A program made the translations under genes and the position numbers. DNA of 64,000 nt, taken from positions 1-64,000 of the forward strand of contig JAXCGZ010021071.1 of assembly GCA_037179515.1 (NCBI GenBank). Direction: 5' to 3'. This document shows, piece after piece, positions 1-15,038 of the stretch (the stretch's first letter is position 1; every line of letters begins with the position of its first letter). Under the pieces are notes generated by a model that did no database searches, was not told the origin of the DNA, and worked only from the letters and a program-made list of their open reading frames with translations. This stretch comes from Halocaridina rubra (lineage: Eukaryota > Arthropoda > Malacostraca > Decapoda > Atyidae).

Positions 1-29
1 CCCCACAGTATGGTGCAGTGAATATAAAC

Positions 30-83
30 TTTTATATATATATATATGTGTGTATATGTATATATATGTATATGTATATATGC

Positions 84-115
<32 letters not shown>
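30..115. repeat. TA/TG-rich microsatellite
   Basis: Imperfect TA repeat with scattered TGTA and CATA units. It forms the left border of the retroposon-like block that starts at 116. No coding content; open frames here encode only Tyr/Ile/Met repeats. Confidence 0.85.
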
Positions 116-534
<419 letters not shown>

Positions 535-659
535 TGTTGCCTCACTTATCGCGGTAGTTCTGTTCCGGGACCCGGCGCAAACCAGGAAATCCGCGAAGTA
601 GGATCAGCCTATATTTACATGGATATTTTAATATATTTTTACGTTTACACTGTATAAAC

Positions 660-2730
660 TGTCCCTGTACTGTTAACATACCACCCTTTACTTCATAGAT
701 AACAGCATGCAAGCGTAAATTTATATGAAAGTGATAGGAAAACTTACCGTGAATGTGATGATGACGTGACATACATACTCATTTACATAAGTATCACTAA
801 GTATAAAATGGAACCGATCAGGAGACGGGAAGATACGAGCTTTGGGCTCTTTCCCGTAAACACAATTAGGTAATCACAATTATTTTTTCGCTTACGTACT
901 GTATAAACCCTCCCTGCACTGTTAAAAAAACACCCTTAACATTATAGATAACAGCAAGCAACGTAAATTTTTATGAAAAAGATAGGAAAACTTCGTGAAT
1001 GTGATGATGACGTGACATACATACTCATTTACAAATATATTTTCGTTTACGTACCGTATAAACCCTCCCAACACTGTTAACAAAACACCCTTTACATTAT
1101 AAATAACAGCAAGCAACGTAAATTTTTATGAAAGTGATAGATAAAATTACGGTGAATGAGGTGATGATGACGTGACATACATACTCATTTACAATTATTT
1201 TTTCGTTTACGTACTGTATAAACCCTCCCTGCACTGTTAAAAAATCACCCTTTACATTATAAATAACAGCAAGCAACGTAAAGTTTTATGAAAGTGATAG
1301 GAAAACTTACCGTGAATGTGATGATGATGACGTGACATACATACTCATTTACAATTATTTTTTCGCTTACGTACTGTATAAAACCTCCCTGAACTGTTAA
1401 AAAAACACCCTTTACATTATAAATAACAGCAAGCAACGTAAATTTTTATGAAAGTGATAGATAAAATTACGGTGAATGAGGTGATGATGACGTGACATAC
1501 ATACTCATTTACAATTATTTTTTTGTTTACGTACTGCATAAACCCTCCCTGCACTGTTAAAAAAACACCCTTTACATTATAAATAACAGCAAGCAACGTA
1601 AATTTTTATGAGTGATAGGAAAACTTACCGTGAATGTGATGATGATGACAGGACATACATACTCATTTACAATTATTTTTTCGTTTACGTACTGTATAAA
1701 CCCTCCCTGAACTGTTAAAAAAACACCCTTTATATTATAAATAACAGCAAGCAACCTAAATTTTTATGAAAGTGATAGATAAAATTACAATGAATGAGGT
1801 GATGATGACGTGACACACATACTCATTTACAATTATTTTTTTGTTTACGAACTGTATAAACCCTCCCTGCACTGTTAAAAAAACACCCTTTACATTATAA
1901 ATAACAGCACGCAACGTAAATTTTTATGAAAGTGATAGATAAAATTACGATGAATGAGGTGATGATGACGATACACACATACTCATTTACAATTATTTTT
2001 TCGTTTACGAATTGCATAAACGCTCCCTACACGGTTAAAAAAACACCCTTTACATTATAAATAACAGCACGCAACGTAAATTTTTATGAAAGTGATAGAT
2101 AAAATTACGGTGAATGAATTGATGATGACGTGACACACATATTTACAATTATTTTTTCGTTTACGAACTGTATAAACCCTCCCTGAACTGTTAAAAAAAC
2201 ACCCTTTACATTATAAATAACAGCAAGCAACGTAAATTTTTATGAAAGTGATAGATAAAATTACGGTGAATGAGGTGATGATGACGTGACACACATACTC
2301 ATTTACAATTATTTTTTCGTTTACGAACTGTATAAACCCTCCTTCCACTGTTAAAAAAACACCCTTTACATTATAAATAACAGCACGCAATGTAAATTTT
2401 TATGAAAGTGATAGATAAAATTACGGTAAATGAGGTGATGATGACGTTACACACATACTCATTCACAACTATTTTTTCGTTTACGAACTGTATAAACCCT
2501 CCCTGCACTGTTAAAAAAACACCCTTTACATTATAAATAACAGCACGCAACGTAAATTTTTATGAAAGTGATAGATAAAATTACGATGAATGAGGTGATG
2601 ATGACGTGACACACAAACTCATTTACAATTATTTTTTCGTTTACAAACTGTATAAACCCTCCCTGCACAGTTAAAGAAACACCCTTTACATTATAAATAA
2701 CAGCAAGCAACGTAAATTTACATTTCCAAT
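660..2730 (-). repeat. ~160-bp satellite array, about 13 units
   Basis: The marker GTAAATTTTTATGAAAGTGA (or a one- or two-base variant) recurs near 716, 964, 1119, 1277, 1438, 1599, 1754, 1916, 2076, 2234, 2392, 2553 and, truncated, 2715. Spacing is 155-162 bp except the first gap, which holds a LINE-tail insertion. Each unit also carries ACTGTATAAACCCTCCCTG and CATACTCATTTACAATTATT. The same unit occurs once in the 3' non-coding part of transposase-bearing Tigger copies, for example 35160-35380. Confidence 0.93.
788..877 (+). mobile_element. Severely 5'-truncated LINE tail (~90 bp)
   Basis: Reads as the reverse complement of 27634-27720, the extreme 3' end of the CR1/L2-like LINE described below, with only a few differences. 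It interrupts one satellite unit of the surrounding array and ends in GGTAATCAC like the parent LINE. A dead-on-arrival insertion. Confidence 0.85.
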
Positions 2731-2816
2731 AAAAAAATGAAAATACTGAAAATTTTTTTTCTTTCAATATTTTAATATTTTTGCGTATACCCATAAAATA
2801 AAATAATACATACATA

Positions 2817-2985
2817 CATATACCGTGGCTGTTTCCCCCTTAACTTGGGGGGTAGCCGACGTCAAGAGAGGAAAGTTTGGGGAGAAGTTATTCTCCCCTC
2901 TACTCCCCCTCTTCGTTGACGCCTCGCAGGAGGTTGATACAAGCGGGGGATTCCCAGTCCCCCAGCCCCGTCCACTTTTAGTCGT
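2817..2985 (-). mobile_element. Short retroposon-like repeat, inverted copy
   Basis: Reverse-complement relative of 175-348: shared GACTAAAAGTGGACGGGG and GGGGAGAATAACTTCTCCCC features. On this strand its tail is TATGTATGTATGTATT rather than pure TA. It sits inside the Tigger-type element ending at 3050. The 5' part of the 116-348 copy is absent. Confidence 0.65.
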
Positions 2986-3048
2986 AAAAAAAAAAACCGC
3001 GATAGAGTGAGAACGCGAACCAAGAAACGTGAATAACCGAGGTAACAC

Positions 3049-5725
<2,677 letters not shown>

Positions 5726-6279
5726 GTATCTAGTAATCCCTCGCTGTATCGTGATTCACCTTCCGCGGATTCAGTGCATCGTGAATTTATTTGGTGAGCA
5801 TATATATTTTATATCGCTGATTTTCTGAGTATATACAGGAATCCACGTTATGTGGAAATATTAAAATTTCCAATATTTTCATTATTTTATTAATAAAAAA
5901 AAAGTATTTCCTAGCTTAAGAATAATAAAACTAAAAAATAGTAAAAAACATAAATTTAAACATGTAACTCACAGTATTGCACCATATAAAATACAATACC
6001 GATATCGGCATCTTGGAAAATGCAAAGGGTCGCACCTACGTGAGATAGTACACGGGATGCTATTGGCTGATGGGTGGGAGACGACGAATCACAGAATTGT
6101 GTTCTGTATGTTCTGTATCCTGGTGTCTGATTGGCATTTTGATAGAAGCTTGATTCTTCCAACATCTTTCATTGTCTCGCCTCACCCATTCAGTTACTTA
6201 TGTGTGCGCCGTTTGTGTTGTGCCTCTTAATACGTTGTGCTTGTGTTTTTTGTGAAACTTCTGTATTTCAACCCCTGCA

Positions 6280-6546
6280 ATGGCGCCCAAGCGTCCTTCA
6301 TCTTCTAAGGCTTCTGGTAGTGAGCCTTAGCGGCAAAGGAAGATGTTAACCATAGCAAATAAGGTATAACTGCTAGAAATGCTGAAGGAATGAAGAGAGT
6401 TCTTGGATGTCGGCCGCCATTTTGGCATCAACGAATCTATTGTTCACTACATCAAGAAGGACGAGGCGAATATCTGGAAGACAGACACTCTTAACAAAAC
6501 AGCAAAGAGGGTCGTAACACCCCGCAATAAGATAATAGTGCGGATG
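6280..6546 (+). pseudogene. Tigger transposase, N-terminal piece upstream of the LTR insertion
   Basis: ATG at 6280 in the CCCTGCAATG context shared with other copies. It encodes the CENP-B/pogo-type N-terminal DNA-binding region: a basic start, then the segment around VGRHFGINES and VHYIKKDEAN. Early in-frame stops are present (a TAG in the basic start, further stops near 6370-6400). The frame is interrupted at 6546 by the 5' LTR and resumes at 17620. Confidence 0.88.
6542..6546. repeat. Target-site duplication, left copy (GGATG)
   Basis: GGATG before the 5' LTR; GGATT after the 3' LTR (17615-17619). Uninterrupted transposase copies (for example 58910-58925) show a single GATGGAATCTGC-type sequence here, so five bases were duplicated and one copy has since changed by one base. 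Five bases is typical of Ty3/gypsy integrases. Confidence 0.85.
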
Positions 6547-8489
6547 TGTGACAGAGTGTTTCGCTCAAAGTCACCAGAGGCTGTTAGATGCCTTATTAAG
6601 TAATTTAGTAACTTAACTGTCATTTTTCTAACTAAAGAAATAATTCCCACTTCTTGACTTTTGCAGATTATGATTATTTGCAATTTATATTTTAGCTTAT
6701 AGCCAATTTTAAATATACCTTATTTACTCTTCTTGTACGTGTAAAAGTATAGTCCCGATATAAAGGCTGCTCCTATTTTCCGTCTCCTACGAGCCAAGAA
6801 CGTTCTGGAGATTGTTTACCAGTAACCTAACTTTTCATTATTATTCTCGTTTTATTTTATTTGCTTCCACTTGTTGCACCTAAAAATACTGTCTCTCCCT
6901 TGCATCTCTGCTATAATTGCCTGCCAGGGACCACCACTAAAATAGTCCTTAAATGATATCAGAGCCAGTTACTGCTCTAGAAATGTATCCTACAGATGAA
7001 CTCACCAGGAGGGACAATGAGGCGCTCTCCGTTGGCGCCCAAACTTCCAAGAGGCAACATCTCGCCTGAGCAGTCTAAGTTTATTTCAAACCTTATTTAC
7101 GTGGCATCTTCACAGGAATTCATCTGGCACAACAAGGTGAGGGATAGTGTATGGTAAAGCTCGTGGGTCAAGCAAATTGGTTTTTCGAGAATTAGTTACA
7201 TTCGTTACTGGCTAAATGTTACGAATTTTATTCTCAGATTCCATTCCCATACAAACGAAATTTTGTAGATTACCAAACTGGAATCTCACTTGCCAAAGTT
7301 AATTCTTTAACCTGGAAATTACAGCTGATATACATTGCTAAGAAGTTTCTTTTCATTGCTTGTGATAAACGAAAATCTCATCCTCTGAAGACTGGTTATG
7401 AGCCTGTAAAAATCTATCTCTTTTCCTAATAAATTCTAATTTCATTTCACCTCTTTCTATCATCGTAAATAAAGTGTTTTACGTCAAAAACTCGTCAATA
7501 AAGCTATTTGCTATATAAATTGCAAATAATTAATCATTTAGCTAAAGTGTTTTATGCTATAAACTGCAAATAATTAAAAGGTAATTTTACCCTGTTGGCT
7601 TTGCAAATATTTCCTGTTAACCACAATTTAATGAATGCATACTGTATTTATCTTGCTAATTCTTCATATGTTGGGGATAAAGTGTTTTGAGTTATAAGTT
7701 GCAAATACCTCAAAAGGTGGTTTTGCACCCTTTTTTATCATTGCAAAGTTCTTGATAACCAAAAGTGACTGAATACTGTATTTATCTCGTAGATTCTTCC
7801 TTTATCCTAAATAGAGTGTTTTACCATATTAATTGTAAATAAGTAATAAGCATTGCAACTTTTGTGGTTGCCCACAATTTAAGGAATACATACAGAACTG
7901 TATTTGTCTTGCTTATTCTTCATTTATTGTGAATAAATTGTTTTCCTTTAAAACCAGTAAAGAATTAATGGTTTTGTATGCAATTATGGTAGCATAAATA
8001 TTTCTGGTTAGCTGTGAATAACCAATATATTTTCATCCAGTAGAATGACATTGGAAACTCATTATATGTGTGCTCATGCTTTCAGTTTCCCATTATAAAC
8101 AGTGTGTCATTTCTGTTTCTGAAATTGCAGTGTCCTGTATTCTACTCTGCCTGTGTGACAGAGGTAATCGTCGAGTTGAGGCCAAAGTCTTGGCATATGT
8201 CCGTGGTGCCGGGAAACGAAATCGTGCTCACCACCTCCGGGATTCGAGGCAGCATTTCATAAATTTAATTTTGAGAAATTTAATTCAATTCTTTTAATGT
8301 CATTGCATTTCCAAAGTTAAAAGAAAGTTGAATTCTGAGTTTCATTTAACCGACTAATGGTAAAAGAGATGGGGTGTTCAAGTACAAATATCTGTCCTGT
8401 CTGTTTGTGAGCTCTTAACCGAGCTCGGTACTTTGAGTCCCTTTAGTAAAACAGAATCTTAACAACACTCAACCATCCTAACCCCAACA
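6547..8489 (+). repeat. 5' LTR (1943 bp)
   Basis: Begins TGTGACAGAG and ends CCCCAACA. Near-identical to 15689-17614 over its length; the clearest difference is a ~17-bp block near 6920 (GGGACCACCACT region) missing from the 3' copy, plus scattered substitutions. Unusually long for a gypsy-type LTR. AT-rich; short ORFs near 8068-8297 are present in both LTRs but show no recognisable domain. Confidence 0.93.
6759..6765 (+). promoter_or_regulatory. Candidate TATA box in the 5' LTR
   Basis: TATAAAG at 6759-6765 in a locally GC-richer context; the same sequence lies at the matching place in the 3' LTR (near 15901). Position within the LTR is compatible with a U3 promoter, but no transcription start evidence exists. 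Confidence 0.35.
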
Positions 8490-8493
8490 AGAC

Positions 8494-8511
8494 TGGCGCC
8501 CGAACTGGGAC
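8494..8511 (+). other. Primer binding site, tRNA-Lys type
   Basis: TGGCGCCCGAACTGGGAC begins four bases after the end of the 5' LTR. It matches the 3' end of animal tRNA-Lys(UUU), the primer used by many retroelements, with one apparent mismatch in 18. Presence and spacing confirm the 5' LTR boundary. Confidence 0.88.
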
Positions 8512-10260
8512 ACAAACAGACAGACTGATTTTACAACTTTATTTTTATTTTGCTTTTAAAAATTGCACATGAAACCCAATTACCATTGGCTCGATTATTG
8601 AAATGAATGAATCTTAGGCTGCACACAAAAATTTTCGCGCTAGAGACGTTGCGGATAAGAATTTTTTTTTATTTTCAATATTAATTATGGTAACTAATAT
8701 TTTCTTGTTTCCCATGTGGTAAACAATATTTTAGGAAATCTATAATGAAATTATGTGGTAACAGACTTTAAGAAATTTTGCATGACGAGAAGACGTGTTA
8801 TTTAAAATTTCATTTATTTGCGTGATAAGATTGAGTTTAAAAGCATTCGTGTTTTAAATATCCGTTAAAGGGTGATACTTGTTAAGAATTGTTTATATTT
8901 CCTTGGGATTTAGGAATTGGGAGAAAGCATATTAAGTAGTTTTGCTTATAATTGTGTTTTATATTCAAGCATTGACTGCTCATAGATTGGGAAGAAAAAC
9001 TTTGGTGTCATTTATCGAGCCTAGGCTAAGCCCTTCATGTGTCTGAGTTGTCACTTGAAAATAAATTTTCTGTACTTGTTCGTATTACTTACGACATTTT
9101 ATTTGTGGGTACTGCCATATACGCGCTCATACACAGGCACGACCGCTATACTATACTTGTTTGTACTCTCTGGCACTGGGTGCTAGTCGGTAAAATTCGT
9201 TGTTGCTCATTCCTTTCATTTGCACCATAACCGCAGGTACTGCCACGTGATAAGATTGAGTTTAAAAGCATTCGTGTTTTAAATATCCGTTAAAGGGTGA
9301 TACTTGTTAAGAATTGTTTATATTTCCTTGGGATTTAGGAATTGGGAGAAAGCATATTAAGTAGTTTTGCTTATAATTGTGTTTTATATTCAAGCATTGA
9401 CTGCTCATAGATTGGGAAGAAAAACTTTGGTGTCATTTATCGAGCCTAGGCTAAGCCCTTCATGTGTCTGAGTTGTCACTTGAAAATAAATTTTCTCATT
9501 ACCAGTAGACATGTGTAATCTGGCTGCCTAGTAAGCTGTCAGCTTATCTTTGGTGTATTTTGCATAGGATCTGTGCCCTTTTGGCAACACTCCAGAATTT
9601 TACTTACGACATTTTATTTGTGGGTACTGCCATATACGCGCTCATACGCAGGCACGACCGCTATACTGTACTTGTTCGTATTACTTACGACATTTTATTT
9701 GTGGGTACTGCCATATACGCGCTCATACACAGGCACGACCGCTATACTATACTTGTTTGTACTCTCTGGCACTGGGTGCTAGTCGGTAAAATTCGTTGTT
9801 GCTCATTCCTTTCATTTGCACCATAACCGCAGGTACTGCCACGTATTGCTGTTAAGCAGGCACGACTGCCATTCTGTATTACCAGTGTTTCAAGCACTGT
9901 TTTGCAACATTTTGTTGCTGTTGCACTTGATTGTGTTGATCATTCCTTTCGTTTGCACGATAACCGCAGGTACTGCCACATATTGCTGTTAAGCAGGCAC
10001 GACTGCCATTCTGTAATACCAGTGTTTCATGCACTGATTTGCAACATTTTGCTGCTGTTGCACTTGATTGTATTTTGAGTCACTTTTATGGTGAGGTATT
10101 GAGATCACTTTTACGTTTAAGTTTGAACTGTGGTGTTGAATTTTTTTTTGTCTCCTTGGTGTTGTGTGGTTCTTTCATTTTTTTTTCTACTACTGTAGTG
10201 TAGATTTTTTTTTTTTGTGGTTGTTTTGGCACTTCCTTATTGACTGTTTAGGAAACCACC
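8512..10260 (+). repeat. Retrotransposon leader with large internal duplications
   Basis: About 1.75 kb without coding content. A ~240-bp block at 8819-9075 (from CGTGATAAGATTGAG to AAAATAAATTTTCT) recurs at 9247-9495. A second block (TTACTTACGACATTTTATTT to CCGCAGGTACTGCC) at 9085-9244 recurs as one partial and one full copy at 9600-9840. A third (TATTGCTGTTAAGCAGGCACG) at 9844-9930 recurs at 9980-10060. The tandem duplications lengthen the 5' untranslated region. Confidence 0.85.
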
Positions 10261-10945
10261 ATGGAAACCAGGCAGTCAAAGGAAACAAACATGGAAACCA
10301 TCGAAACATTCGATGAGGAGCGTTACCTGGACATGATGATTGCTAGGGATGAGAGATACGGTCTTTCCCCAGGGCAGAAGCTTTTCGAATGGGCTCATGA
10401 GATGCTTGAACGCCGAGATAAGCTGGAGAAGAGAGCAAGTGATGAGGCACAAGCACAACGTGATGAGGCACAAGCACAACGTGAGGAGGCACAAGCACAA
10501 CGTGATCATGAGCTTGCGCTTGCTCGGCTTCCAGCGGGATTCCCAGACAGTGGTCTTTCAACTGGAAATGGAAACCAGCCTCGTGAGAGGCCCTCCCCAA
10601 TACCGAAATACGAAGACGACGGCAGGCACACCGCTTGATACTTACATCCGCTCTTTCGAAAGTCTTGCGGCAGTTAACGAAGGCACAGAGGCTGAGAAGA
10701 GTCGTTGGCTGCTAGCCTCCATGCCACCCCGTCTGCTCGCCCTGGTCAATGAACTCGACCAAATGCAACTGAGGGACTATGAGAAAGTTAGAAGCACACT
10801 CCTGGCCTCACAGAACCTTTCACCAGCTGAGTGTTGTGCTAGGTATATTTCTGCTTTCCCATTGAAGGAGGAGAACTGTAGTACCTTTGGCAAACGCAAG
10901 GCTCGTCTCTTTAATGATTGGTTACGAGTTGCAGTGTCCTCGTGA
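10261..10945 (+). pseudogene. gag: gag, N-terminal and central part, frameshifted
   Basis: ATG at 10261 in a favourable ACCACCATGG context opens 125 codons. They include an acidic helix-rich segment and three DEAQAQR-like heptads (10441-10506). The recognisable continuation (SFESLAAVNEGTEAEKSRWL) is in the next frame from about 10620, and from about 10920 it moves to the third frame (YELQCPREKLYAFLMF). So at least two frameshifts separate gag from pol in this copy. The sequence looks capsid-like in composition, but I cannot assign a named family with confidence. Confidence 0.75.
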
Positions 10946-13900
10946 GAAGTTGTATGCATTCTTGATGTTTGATGCAATTGCCAATGAACTTCCTCCAGAT
11001 GTTGTTGCATATGATAGGACTCAGCTTAAGGATGAGATCGACTACGAGAAAAGTTTAGCCGCTGTGGACGAGTACCTCCAGCACAACCAGCCTGGAGTAC
11101 GTCTCTGTGATGTTATGAGGGCAAGAAGGGCCGAATCCAAGGTTCGTCTTCAGAGTTGTATCTCCCCCGCAGCAAGCCATGATTCTCACTGGAAAGGAGA
11201 TTATAGGAACGGGAAGCACAAGGGCCCCTTGCAGAACTCACATCGTCCAGCACATCCTCCTTACACTCCAAAGCCTTATTACGGCAATGCACCCACACTC
11301 AAGAAGGATAACTCAGTAAGACCTAAGCCTCAGCAGTTCAGAGGCAAAGGCCATTACTCTGCTCCTCCTTCCCAGGGTTTTCAGCAAAACTCTAAGAGCC
11401 ACCACGCTCCCTCACACAGTGGCGGCCCACAAAGCCGTCTGGCCATGCACATGGCCCATGCTGTAGAAATAAGGCCAGAAAGGGCCACTGGGGATAACGC
11501 CGAGGAACCTGCGTACAAACTTGCCAATGTGGAACTCACCGAATGGGGTAATCCGCAGGTGATCCCAAAATGTCTAGGAACTATAAATGGTGTGGAAGTT
11601 GAGATAGCCCTCGACACTGGGGCCAATGGCATATTTGTTGACGAGAGATTTGTCAGGGATGAAGATTATACCGGCGAAGTCGTTCGTGTGCGGGTTGCTG
11701 AAGGAACACCCCAAATACGACGCTGCTGTGTCATTAACCTGGATTGCAAATACTACAAGGGAAAAGCCCCAGCTGTGGCAATGATTGGGCTTATGTACCC
11801 TGTCTTGATGGGTCGTGCACTGAACCTAGTTCCTACTTTCCAGGCCGACCTCTACAATAAGGACATTTCTCGTTATAACTTCCCTCGGGGAAAGTCACAT
11901 GAAGCCATTTCAGCAGCAACTCCTGGCCTCGATGCCAAGAATATGGACGATTCTCCGACTGACTCCGTTGAGTCTGCTGCAGTCAGTACATGTAATGTGG
12001 AACGCGGAGAGTTTCCCCCTCCTTTACCAGATGATGCACCTCTAGAGCCATTGAAGTCCCGTCCAGACTTTGCCAAATTGCAGCAAGACTGCCCCAGCCT
12101 CAAACGGTGGATGCAGCAGGCCGCCGAGAGAAGGACCTTCACGGTGAGAGGAGGAGGTCAGATCACTTACGCCCTTGAAGATGGAGTACTTCGTAGGCAT
12201 GTGACTAAAGATGGCCACACCTTTAAACAGTTGGTGGTGCCCGCTTCGTTGCACCGCCAGGCTATGTATGTGGCACACCATTTACCTCTGAGTGGACACA
12301 GAGGCAAAGCAAAAACTCGGCACGTCCTTCAGAATGCTTTTGCATGGTCAAACATGTACGCTGAGGTAGACAGATATGTAGGCTCCTGCCCTGTCTGTCA
12401 ATCCACCTCAACGGCACCGGTACCGAAAGTTCCCATGGGGATAACTAAGCTCTCAATGGAGCCATTTCCCAAGGTCGCTATTGACATATTAGGTCCTATT
12501 AATCCAGCTTCGTCCACGGGGAAACAGTTCCTCTTGGTATATGTCGACCTGGCAACAAGGTACCCAGATGCAGTGCCACTGTCTTCTATCACAACTGAAG
12601 CAGTCGCTCATGCCCTATTTGAAATCTGCTCCAGAGTTGACTTTCCTGAGCAGGTCACTTCTGACAATGGAAGTCAGTTTACAAGTAGGCACTTTGAGGC
12701 TTTCTGTAACCTTTTAGAAATGAAGCACATTCGTACGAGTGTCTATCATGCCCAAACAAATGGAGCATGCGAACGCTATAACGGGACATTGAAGCGACGT
12801 TTGCGCAAGCTAGTGATAGATATACCTAGGCAGTGGGACAAGTACGTCCCTGCTGCACTTTTCTCCTTCAGAGACACGCCCCACGACACTACTGGATACT
12901 CGCCTTTCGAGTTGATTTATGGTCATAAGGTCAGAGGCCCAGTAGAATTCTTGGCAGAATGTTGGGATTCACCTACCATCGAAGATGACGATAGGGACGG
13001 TCATGAATATATTTTGAATTTTTTGTCTCACCTCAAAAAGGCTTGGAAAACTGCACAATTATCCATTAAGGGTCACCAGCAGACTGCCAAGCTCCTCTTT
13101 GACAAGCGTGCGAGGCGTCGTGCCCTGACACTCGGAGATCGAGCTCTGTTACTTCTTCCAACAGATACCCGCAAGCTAATGCTATGCTGGAAAGGACCGT
13201 ACACTGTGGTACACCGGGTGACCCCTGACAATTATGTGCTAAATGTTGATGTCAATAACCGGAAATACCACATTAACCAGCTGAAGCTTTATTGTGAGGA
13301 CCCGGAGGCCCACAGGGATCCTGCGCTGGCGCTCTCAGCAACCCCTATAGATGCCCTCAGCATCAACAGAACCTCCGAGGCTGCAGCAACACAGGTGCTC
13401 CATTATAGCCACCCCTTACCTGCTATGTTGGAATACTCCACCCTTGCAGTGGAGACAGACTTACGGGAGTGGAGTTTTTCGGAAGAAGCCCCTCTGGCCG
13501 CAGCCACTGCCCTTGCAATTGAAGACATAAGCTTACCTTCTGATGATGGTAAGGATCCTGCCATTCCCACACACCGAAAGGAAAGTGTGAGTAATTGCAT
13601 TATTAACTCCAGACTGCAACCGAGTCAACGGGAACAGCTGAACAAGCTATTAGAGGACTATGAGAACGTCTTCAATGACCTCCCAGGCATTACCGCAACC
13701 ATTGAGCATCATGTCAGATTGACTGACCCAGAGCCATTTCGGCATTCCTATGGTCTTCCCCACCAGCTGTCCTTACGGCTGAAGGAAGAGCTTGACACTT
13801 GGGTCAGCCTCGGAAGAGTTGAAAAGAGCATCTCGCCTTGGTGTTCGCCGTTACTGGCAGTGCGTAAGCGAGATGGCAGTCACAGGTTCTGCCTTGACTG

Positions 13901-15038
13901 TCGTAAGCTTAACTCCCGTACCATCTTTGATGGAGAGCCCATTGCTGACGCCGAGCATATTTTTTCGTTGCTCTCCCAAGCCCGTTACCTGTCCAAGTTG
14001 GATCTGGCCAGTGGAATTTGGCAAGTCCCATTGAGCGAGACTACCAAGCCTCTTACAGCCTTTTCCACAAGATATGGTCTATACCAGTTCAGGGTCATGC
14101 CTTTTGGTATGGTAAATGCCCCTGGCTGCTTCAGCAGACTCATGAGGATAGTACTACAGGATCTCGACAATGTTTCATGCTTCATAGACGTCATCCTGGT
14201 GCATTCTCAGGATTGGTCATCGCACCTCGAGACTCTCCGCAGAGTTCTCACTCGTCTGAACCAGCATGGACTTCATTTAAAGCCTTCCAAGTGTGAGATT
14301 GGTTTCGCACAATTGCAGTATCTCGGCCACGTGGTTGGAGAGGGAGTTATGTCCCCTTTACATGACAGGGTACAAGCTATTAAGGATATGGAGAAACCTG
14401 CCACTGTCACTCAACTGAGATAATTCCTGGGTAGTGTCGGCTACTACCAACGGTTCATTCCACACTTTAATACTATCGCTGCCCCTTTGCAGCAAATGAC
14501 CTCCTCGAAGCAAAGTAAATCCTCCCCTGTCCAATGGACAGATGAAGCGGAGAGAGCATTTTTCAAGCTCCGAGAAGCATTGGCGGGTGAGCCAGTATTA
14601 CAACTGGTAAACCCTGATTTTCCATTTATCTTGCAGACCGACGCCTCAGACGAAGGCCTGGGTGCCGTGCTCTTGCAAGCCTGATCAGACAACTCAGCAG
14701 AAGTAGCTCCAGTGCGATATGCAAGCCGCAGGCTTCGCCCTGCAGAGCAAAAGTACTCCACCGTGGAGAAGGAAGCTCTAGCTGCATATTGGGCCATAAA
14801 GAAATTTGAAGTCCATCTGTATGGCCAACATTTCACACTGAGAACCGACCACCGACCTCTCCTATATTTACAGACTGCAGACAAGCTAAATCCTCGCCTG
14901 AAAAGGTGGGCACTTTACCTGAATCTTTTCAAATTCACTGCTCAACATGTTCATGGCAAGGACAATGACCTTGCTGATCTACTAAGTCGACGGTCGTTAC
15001 CCTCAAATGAGGAAGCTGGTGCTGTTAGCCTAATTTGA
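10887..15038 (+). pseudogene. pol: gag C-term - protease - integrase - RT - RNase H polyprotein, broken
   Basis: One frame runs 10887-14423 (1178 codons) and continues after the stops. From the ORF start: gag C terminus with a basic His/Gln/Pro-rich stretch but no CCHC knuckle; protease LDTGAN at ~residue 242; integrase HHCC finger ending CPVC (~458-505); integrase core D533, D593, E629, with the D-35-E spacing; GPY-type module (~770); RT from ~950; RNase H with LQTDASDEGLGA (nt ~14630), EKEALAAYWAIKKF and LRTDHRPL. Damage: TAA at 14421-14423, TGA at 14682-14684, and the RT box reads FIDV (14181-14192) where two aspartates are expected. In active elements such a polyprotein is processed inside virus-like particles. 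Confidence 0.9.

Noticed and set aside
660..2730. Possible CRISPR array or VNTR gene because of regular ~160-bp spacing
   Set aside because: Units are contiguous tandem repeats without unique spacers, bounded by transposon termini, in a eukaryotic context.
8068..8297. 64- and 75-codon ORFs in the long LTR (also at 17193-17422)
   Set aside because: Overlapping frames of the same LTR sequence with no domain; their preservation follows from LTR identity.
10887..15038. Integrase-before-RT order as a product of two nested or rearranged elements
   Set aside because: One continuous frame links gag C terminus, protease, integrase, GPY-type module and RT without duplicated domains or internal LTRs.
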